Below are positions 60,012 through 64,000 of a stretch of DNA of 64,000 nt, one piece after another. The notes beneath the pieces were generated by a model. The model had not been told where the DNA came from. It worked only from the letters and a program-made list of their open reading frames with translations, and searched no databases. Where the stretch lies: NCBI GenBank assembly GCA_027021365.1, contig JALUUM010000027.1, positions 334,170 through 398,169 on the forward strand. Reading direction: 5' to 3'. Position 1 is the stretch's first letter. Every line of letters begins with the position of its first letter. Made by a program: the position numbers and the translations under genes. The stretch is from Spirochaetales bacterium (GTDB lineage Bacteria > Spirochaetota > Spirochaetia > SZUA-6).

Positions 60012-60024
60012 TGGGAAAAATAAT

Positions 60025-60567
60025 TTGAAAGTCACAATGCGAATGATTTTCATTTTTGCTCTTCTGTTTCTTTCTCCTGCAGGTCTCCTGCGGGTAGAGG
60101 CAGAGAGTATGACGAGATTTGAGGTATCTCCTGCCGTTGGTTTTATGACCGTTGGTTTCGACCTGAATGTATTTCATGATTTTCCCTCAGGCTTTTCAGT
60201 AGGAGTTTTCAATACGGGGGTATTCCCCCTAATGGATAATGTGACAGGCCTTAAGGTAAATATTGATCTATACAATACACTCCTTGGTCTTGCAGGTTAC
60301 AGGTTGAATATTCTTAACGGATTGTTATCCCTCGGTTTCTATGGTGCACTGGGAGCAGAGTTCGCCATTATCAACGAGAAGATAAACAATCCCCTCTATA
60401 AAATAAATAGAAGTTACAGTACATTTGATGTCCTGTTTGAGGCCGGGTTACTTAATAACCTTGAACTTAGCTTTTCCGGATACCTGGGGTTGGCCTTGAA
60501 CTTTTATCTTTCTGTCTTTGAATTAAGAAAATCATTGCTTTCACTTGGCATATCTATGAGAATCTAA
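60025..60567 (+). CDS. small exported beta-strand-rich protein of unknown function
   Basis: A 180-residue protein. The signal peptide (MIFIFALLFLSPAGLLRVEA) suggests the real start is the ATG at 60037; a TTG at 60025 with GGGAAAA upstream is the other option. The mature part has alternating strands (FEVSPAVGFMTVGFDLNVF and similar), like outer-membrane barrel proteins, without the aromatic C-terminal residue. It follows the esterase gene by 13 bases and overlaps the end of the convergent gene by four. Confidence 0.55.
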   Translation: MKVTMRMIFIFALLFLSPAGLLRVEAESMTRFEVSPAVGFMTVGFDLNVFHDFPSGFSVGVFNTGVFPLMDNVTGLKVNIDLYNTLLGLAGYRLNILNGLLSLGFYGALGAEFAIINEKINNPLYKINRSYSTFDVLFEAGLLNNLELSFSGYLGLALNFYLSVFELRKSLLSLGISMRI

Positions 60568-61322
60568 AGGATAAAGGGAATTATTGCCTTCCTGTTTTTC
60601 GGGTAATCGGGGAATTTTTTGAGGTACCATTTGTGGTGAGTGATGGCACGGGGTATCAGGTTTGCCATTGTCCAGACGGCAAATATCAGGCCGATTAGCG
60701 ACCATGTGAGGATGGCCCAACCTATCCACTCCATGATTTCGCCCAAGTAGTTGGGGCTTGTTACGAACCTGAACATACCGCCATAGGGGATGTAGTAACC
60801 CGTGTCACCTGGTTTCCTTAAGTTTCTTAAGATGTGGTCCGAGTGGAGGTTTATTATGTAGCCCGAGATGAAGATAATAGAGCCTGTAATAAAACGTATA
60901 TCTGTAAGCCAGCTTACAGGATAGGGATTAGAAAGTGCAAAGAGGTACCTTCCCTGGAGGTAACTGTTAACAAGGTTGAAGGTCATGCCCATGGCAACTA
61001 TCGTTATGGGGATCGTTTTGTTACCCCGAATCAGCAAGGGGTATATGAAGGCACGTTGTATGTAGTGGAGCTCCCATATCAGAAGAAAGGTAATGGCAAC
61101 CGTATTGCCCATCCTGTCTCCTGCAAGGTAGAGGATGAAGAAAACAATCGGTGAGACCGCTTCCATAACCACCCAGCCGAGCCTGTTATCCATCTGTGGG
61201 CCCCACTTTCTGCTGTTGTACCTTCCATAGCCTGCCGCCACGAAGAAAAGGACAACGAAGACTATCCCTGCAATGGAGAGAAAAACGTATTTAATTGTTT
61301 GAAATATTTGTATTTCAAGCAT
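60564..61322 (-). CDS. steroid 5-alpha-reductase-like (DUF1295/ICMT fold) membrane protein
   Basis: A 252-residue membrane protein with about six helices. The C-terminal half has FRFVTSPNYLGEIMEWIGWA and HHKWYLKKFPDYPKNRKAI, which match the nucleotide- and substrate-binding blocks of the 3-oxo-5-alpha-steroid 4-dehydrogenase family. DNRLGWVVMEAVSPIVFFIL at the N-terminal side is also typical. Bacterial members act on unknown lipids. It is convergent with the small exported protein gene and divergent from the epimerase gene. Confidence 0.87.
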   Translation of the reverse strand: MLEIQIFQTIKYVFLSIAGIVFVVLFFVAAGYGRYNSRKWGPQMDNRLGWVVMEAVSPIVFFILYLAGDRMGNTVAITFLLIWELHYIQRAFIYPLLIRGNKTIPITIVAMGMTFNLVNSYLQGRYLFALSNPYPVSWLTDIRFITGSIIFISGYIINLHSDHILRNLRKPGDTGYYIPYGGMFRFVTSPNYLGEIMEWIGWAILTWSLIGLIFAVWTMANLIPRAITHHKWYLKKFPDYPKNRKAIIPFIL

Positions 61323-61396
61323 AGTATTGCCTATTACATCATGTTTTGTAATATGAATGCAATAGTGAGTTTGGGATCAAAATGAGGGTTTAATTG

Positions 61397-62749
61397 ATGG
61401 CAAAAGTTTTTATAACAGGAGCAACGGGGCAGGTTGGAAGCCACCTTGCAGAGTATCTGGCAGGCAGTTTGAAAGGCAGGAAAGAGGTTGGTGGGTCTGG
61501 TAAGCCAAGGTATGATGACCCTGTTGGTATTCCCGGCCTTCCCGGTTTGGAAAGCGAGAAAGATATTCTATGTCTTGTAAGGCCACGCAGGAGGGTAACC
61601 AGAAAAGATACGGTAGAGAGGATTTCTGAAAAAGCTTCCGTCCCTGTAGCCTCTGTTCCAGTGGGTTCAGTTCCCGTGGGTATCCCCTCCGGAAGAGGTG
61701 TGGCACTCCTTGAAAAGCTTGGTGTTAAAATAATTACGGGAGATCTTTCGGACAGGGATCTATTATTTGAAGTTCTAAGAAAAGTGGATTACGTTTTTCA
61801 CCTTGCCGCCAATGTATATGTCTATTCGAGTTTCGATGACATGTACAGGGCGAATGTTGAGGGTACGAAAAATCTCCTTGATGCCTTTGTAGCCTCCAAA
61901 GGAAGGCTCTTCGTTCATACGAGTTCCATTATAGTCTATGATACGTCTAAAAAAGCCTTTAAGCTCTGTGGAAGCAGGGAAAGGGCAGTTAAGACTTTTG
62001 GTAACATTGGTGCGGAAAAGATATTTGATTTCAGGGAGGATTGTCCCTGGGGGCCTGTAGAACGAGGGAAAGATATACCCTATGCTGTTACAAAGAGGCT
62101 TGGTGAGAGGCTTGTCTTAAAATATGCAGCGCAGTATGCAGAGCGATATGGAGCCGGTTATGGAGGGCTTGGCAGACAGAATGCAAAGCAGGGAAAAACC
62201 GGCCAAAAGCTTTTCGTAATCACAAGGCTGGGGCCTGTAGTCGGTTCGAGAGACAGACAGATGATACCGGCACTTGTCGAAAGTATGAGGGTTCCGCTTC
62301 CCAGGCTTGTGGGTGGGGGAAGAACGAGGATAAGTCTTACTGCCCCGAAAGATGTGGCAAGGGCTCAAGTTTTCCTTGCTTTGAAGCTGCTTAAGGGCGA
62401 GATATCATCGGGTGAGGTCTTTAACATTGCAAATGAGATGGTCTCATTTCGTGAACTCTTTTCTTTTGTTGCAGAGTACTATGAAAGAAAGCCTCCGTCT
62501 TTTTCGATTCCCAGGTGGATTTTCAGGCTGGTAAAGCCCTTATTAAAGTTTGCAAGGAGATTCGTTCCGCATAACATGTTTATTCAGACCTTTTTTTCCC
62601 CATCGGCCCTGGAGTATCTGGAAAAGAGCTACAGCTACAATTCGGATAAATTGCGCTCTCTTGGTTTCCGTTTTGCCGTTCCCATAAGGGAATCCGTGCT
62701 TGAGGGGTTAAGGGAGCTCGATCCGGAAAAGAAGATGCTTTTAAAATGA
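61397..62749 (+). CDS. NAD-dependent epimerase/dehydratase with low-complexity insertions
   Basis: About 450 residues, longer than usual (310-340). The Rossmann start KVFITGATGQVGSHLAEYLA is intact (TGxxGxxG), as are DYVFHLAANVY and FVHTSSIIVYDT. The catalytic Tyr-x3-Lys site is in PYAVTKRLGERLVL. Three stretches break the fold: about 31-55 (a G/P-rich segment), about 82-106 with three copies of SVPV(A/G) followed by GIPSGRG, and about 253-275 (GAGYGGLGRQNAKQGKTGQK). They are in frame. It resembles 3-beta-HSD-type epimerases at its C-terminus (FNIANEMVSFRELF). GAGGG stands before the ATG. Confidence 0.85.
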   Translation: MAKVFITGATGQVGSHLAEYLAGSLKGRKEVGGSGKPRYDDPVGIPGLPGLESEKDILCLVRPRRRVTRKDTVERISEKASVPVASVPVGSVPVGIPSGRGVALLEKLGVKIITGDLSDRDLLFEVLRKVDYVFHLAANVYVYSSFDDMYRANVEGTKNLLDAFVASKGRLFVHTSSIIVYDTSKKAFKLCGSRERAVKTFGNIGAEKIFDFREDCPWGPVERGKDIPYAVTKRLGERLVLKYAAQYAERYGAGYGGLGRQNAKQGKTGQKLFVITRLGPVVGSRDRQMIPALVESMRVPLPRLVGGGRTRISLTAPKDVARAQVFLALKLLKGEISSGEVFNIANEMVSFRELFSFVAEYYERKPPSFSIPRWIFRLVKPLLKFARRFVPHNMFIQTFFSPSALEYLEKSYSYNSDKLRSLGFRFAVPIRESVLEGLRELDPEKKMLLK

Positions 62750-62766
62750 TTATTCTTCGGGTGCTT

Positions 62767-63804
62767 CTATTCATGTTGGTTTAAAACAACACTGATACTT
62801 TCCACCGCAGCACTGTGCAGCTTACCATTGCTGGCAAGTATTCCCTTATTGTTGATCAGTTTTCTTCCCAATTCGAAGTCGAGTTCTCTGCCAAAGATAT
62901 CCGTTACCCTGCCACCTGCCTCTTCAACGATAATAGAACCTGCCGCATGGTCCCAGATATTTTCGATGTAACCCTTTTTCGATGGAATCCTCATGTAGAG
63001 GGGTGCATCGCCCCTGGCAACAATTGCATACTTTGCCTGGCTGTCTATTCTGACAGGGGGTTTTACTATGCCGAGCCTCTCTGCGATTAAAGCCGCTTCA
63101 CTGTGTGACGAGTGTGCCGATTCAACGGATTCGACAAACCAGGCTTCTTCAGGTTTTTCAACCTGTGAAACATGGATCTCTGATGCAGATTCTATGTCAT
63201 TGGTTTTTGCCATTCCCGAGCCATCCCCCATAAGGGGAAGCGAATATGCCCCATGGTTTCGAATTGCAAAAGCGATATAACCTGTTTGTGTATCCGAATA
63301 TTTTAGGTTCGGACACGCAAGAAGACCAAAGACAACCTGGCCTTCCTCTATTAGTCCGATTGCTATGGCATACTGTTCTCCTCTCAGGAAACCCTTTGTA
63401 CCGTCTATGGGATCGATTGCCCAGAATCTTTGTGATCTTCCTCCCTCAAAGTTGCCTCTGTCGATGGCCTTAAATATTTCTGTTTCAGAGTAATTCCCGA
63501 TTACCGAGGTAACCCTGTTTGTTACTTCTCTCCCCAGTGTTCTGTTGTCACGGAGAATCGAAGCATTCTCCTCACCAACAATCCTGTCCGATGGGAAGTT
63601 TTCAAGAATGTGCATATTGATAATTGCCTGAGCGCCAAAATCTGCTATGGTAACAGGCGAGGTATCATTCTTGTTGGCGGTGCCGGAGCTTTTGGTATCC
63701 CTGTTTAGAAAATCTTTCTGAACAGACATGCAGAGTTTCGATGCATATATTGCAGATTCTACTGCAACTTCCAGTTCCCTTCTGTATTTTTCTTGTGGTA
63801 TCAT
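62767..63804 (-). CDS. 3'(2'),5'-bisphosphate nucleotidase / inositol-monophosphatase-family enzyme
   Basis: A 345-residue Mg2+-dependent phosphatase. Metal ligands are in GEENAS (about 97-102) and WAIDPIDGTKGFLRGEQYAI (about 133-152; DPIDGT motif), with WDHAAGSIIVEEAGGRVTDI near the C-terminus. The GTKGF form and the length fit HAL2-like PAP phosphatases better than true inositol phosphatases. It removes PAP, a by-product of sulfate activation, or acts on inositol phosphates. It converges with the epimerase gene; only 17 bases separate the stops. Confidence 0.9.
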   Translation of the reverse strand: MIPQEKYRRELEVAVESAIYASKLCMSVQKDFLNRDTKSSGTANKNDTSPVTIADFGAQAIINMHILENFPSDRIVGEENASILRDNRTLGREVTNRVTSVIGNYSETEIFKAIDRGNFEGGRSQRFWAIDPIDGTKGFLRGEQYAIAIGLIEEGQVVFGLLACPNLKYSDTQTGYIAFAIRNHGAYSLPLMGDGSGMAKTNDIESASEIHVSQVEKPEEAWFVESVESAHSSHSEAALIAERLGIVKPPVRIDSQAKYAIVARGDAPLYMRIPSKKGYIENIWDHAAGSIIVEEAGGRVTDIFGRELDFELGRKLINNKGILASNGKLHSAAVESISVVLNQHE

Positions 63805-63882
63805 CTTGAATCCTTTTAATATTTTTTGGTCAGTGTGCTATAATTTAAGCAAATTGATGTGATAAATCAATTGTTACCCTAG

Positions 63883-64000
63883 GAGTCTGTCGGACTTTAC
63901 AGTCATACAATTATTGAATAGGGAGGAATAAATATAGTAAAATTACAGGCATGAGTACACGATTTGTGAATGTAGATAGAGACACGCCGATGCTGCTGCC
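63883..64000 (+). mobile_element. left end of an IS1182/IS5-like insertion sequence (cut by window)
   Basis: The sequence beginning GAGTCTGTCGGACTTTAC at 63883 looks like a terminal repeat, and CTAG just before it (63879-63882) is a palindromic tetramer that would fit a target duplication. An open transposase gene begins 68 bases further. The right end lies outside, so the repeat cannot be confirmed. Confidence 0.5.
63951..64000 (+). CDS. transposase, N-terminal fragment (window edge)
   Basis: Only 16 complete codons are visible: MSTRFVNVDRDTPMLLP. This opening resembles the start of IS1182/IS4-type DDE transposases (...D-x-P-x-L-L-P-P...). The rest is outside the window, so intactness cannot be judged. 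Confidence 0.6.
   Translation, partial: MSTRFVNVDRDTPMLL

Noticed and set aside
1..64000. tRNA, rRNA and CRISPR arrays
   Set aside because: No cloverleaf-like stretch ending in CCA, no rRNA motif and no regularly spaced repeats were seen; gaps between genes are mostly under 200 bases.

Overview
The window looks like chromosomal DNA of a free-living anaerobic spirochaete. This is inferred from gene content, not from any marker gene. The clues are periplasmic binding proteins whose signal peptides end in FA-x-G-x-Q-E, a MinD/FlhG-like ATPase directly followed by a very long FapA (DUF342) protein, an HD-less adenylate cyclase beside a cyclic-nucleotide-binding protein, and the dense, moderately AT-rich coding. 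No rRNA, tRNA or CRISPR array was found.

Left part (1-13.2 kb, all on the minus strand): a DeoR-type regulator heads a run containing an Ldh2/malate-dehydrogenase-family oxidoreductase, malic enzyme, a purine/pyrimidine nucleoside ABC importer (ATPase and two permeases, no binding protein), a nucleoside hydrolase and a truncated amidohydrolase. Together these suggest nucleoside uptake, hydrolysis and base deamination. Upstream lie a hybrid histidine kinase and glnS. The glnS leader carries a perfect 14-bp inverted repeat that covers its Shine-Dalgarno sequence. Beyond glnS is a badly broken pseudogene (about 13.23-13.96 kb).

14-20.4 kb holds a cyclic-nucleotide-binding protein, two envelope proteins, a membrane-anchored coiled-coil protein and a class III adenylate cyclase. 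20.5-26.9 kb is an IclR-controlled TRAP transporter island (dctP-hairpin-dctQ-dctM, a DapA-family aldolase/lyase, an MFS transporter and a cupin). 26.9-39.1 kb is mostly housekeeping: TrmJ-like and RsmE RNA methyltransferases, FxsA, a WecG/TagA glycosyltransferase, YjbQ, CtpA, the MinD-like ATPase, FapA and Lgt. It also contains an NtrC-like response regulator that lacks both an intact GAFTGA loop and a DNA-binding domain.

The most interesting region is 39.1-47.6 kb, a complete bacterial microcompartment (BMC) operon divergent from its own DeoR regulator. It encodes two tandem-domain shell proteins (one PduT-like with the Fe-S cysteine), one hexamer protein, four EutN/CcmL pentamer proteins, a PduS-like Fe-S/flavin electron carrier and a PduP-like CoA-acylating aldehyde dehydrogenase. 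It also encodes a ribose-5-phosphate-isomerase-B homologue with Asp in place of the usual catalytic Cys, deoxyribose-phosphate aldolase with an N-terminal encapsulation-like helix, and a class II (fuculose-phosphate type) aldolase with a C-terminal helix of the same kind. The enzyme set resembles the catalogued sugar-phosphate-utilising (SPU) BMC class. The inferred chemistry is cleavage of a sugar phosphate inside the shell to a short aldehyde, its oxidation to acyl-CoA, and NADH reoxidation through PduS/PduT. The second aldolase, the altered isomerase and the lack of phosphotransacylase and alcohol dehydrogenase are unusual.

47.7-64 kb contains an aminotransferase, a disulfide oxidoreductase, an Fe(III)-type ABC importer, a short-chain dehydrogenase, a UroD-like protein cotranscribed with a sulfatase, envelope proteins, an esterase lipoprotein, a steroid-reductase-like membrane protein, an epimerase with low-complexity insertions, a HAL2/inositol-phosphatase-like enzyme, and the left end of an insertion sequence cut by the window edge.
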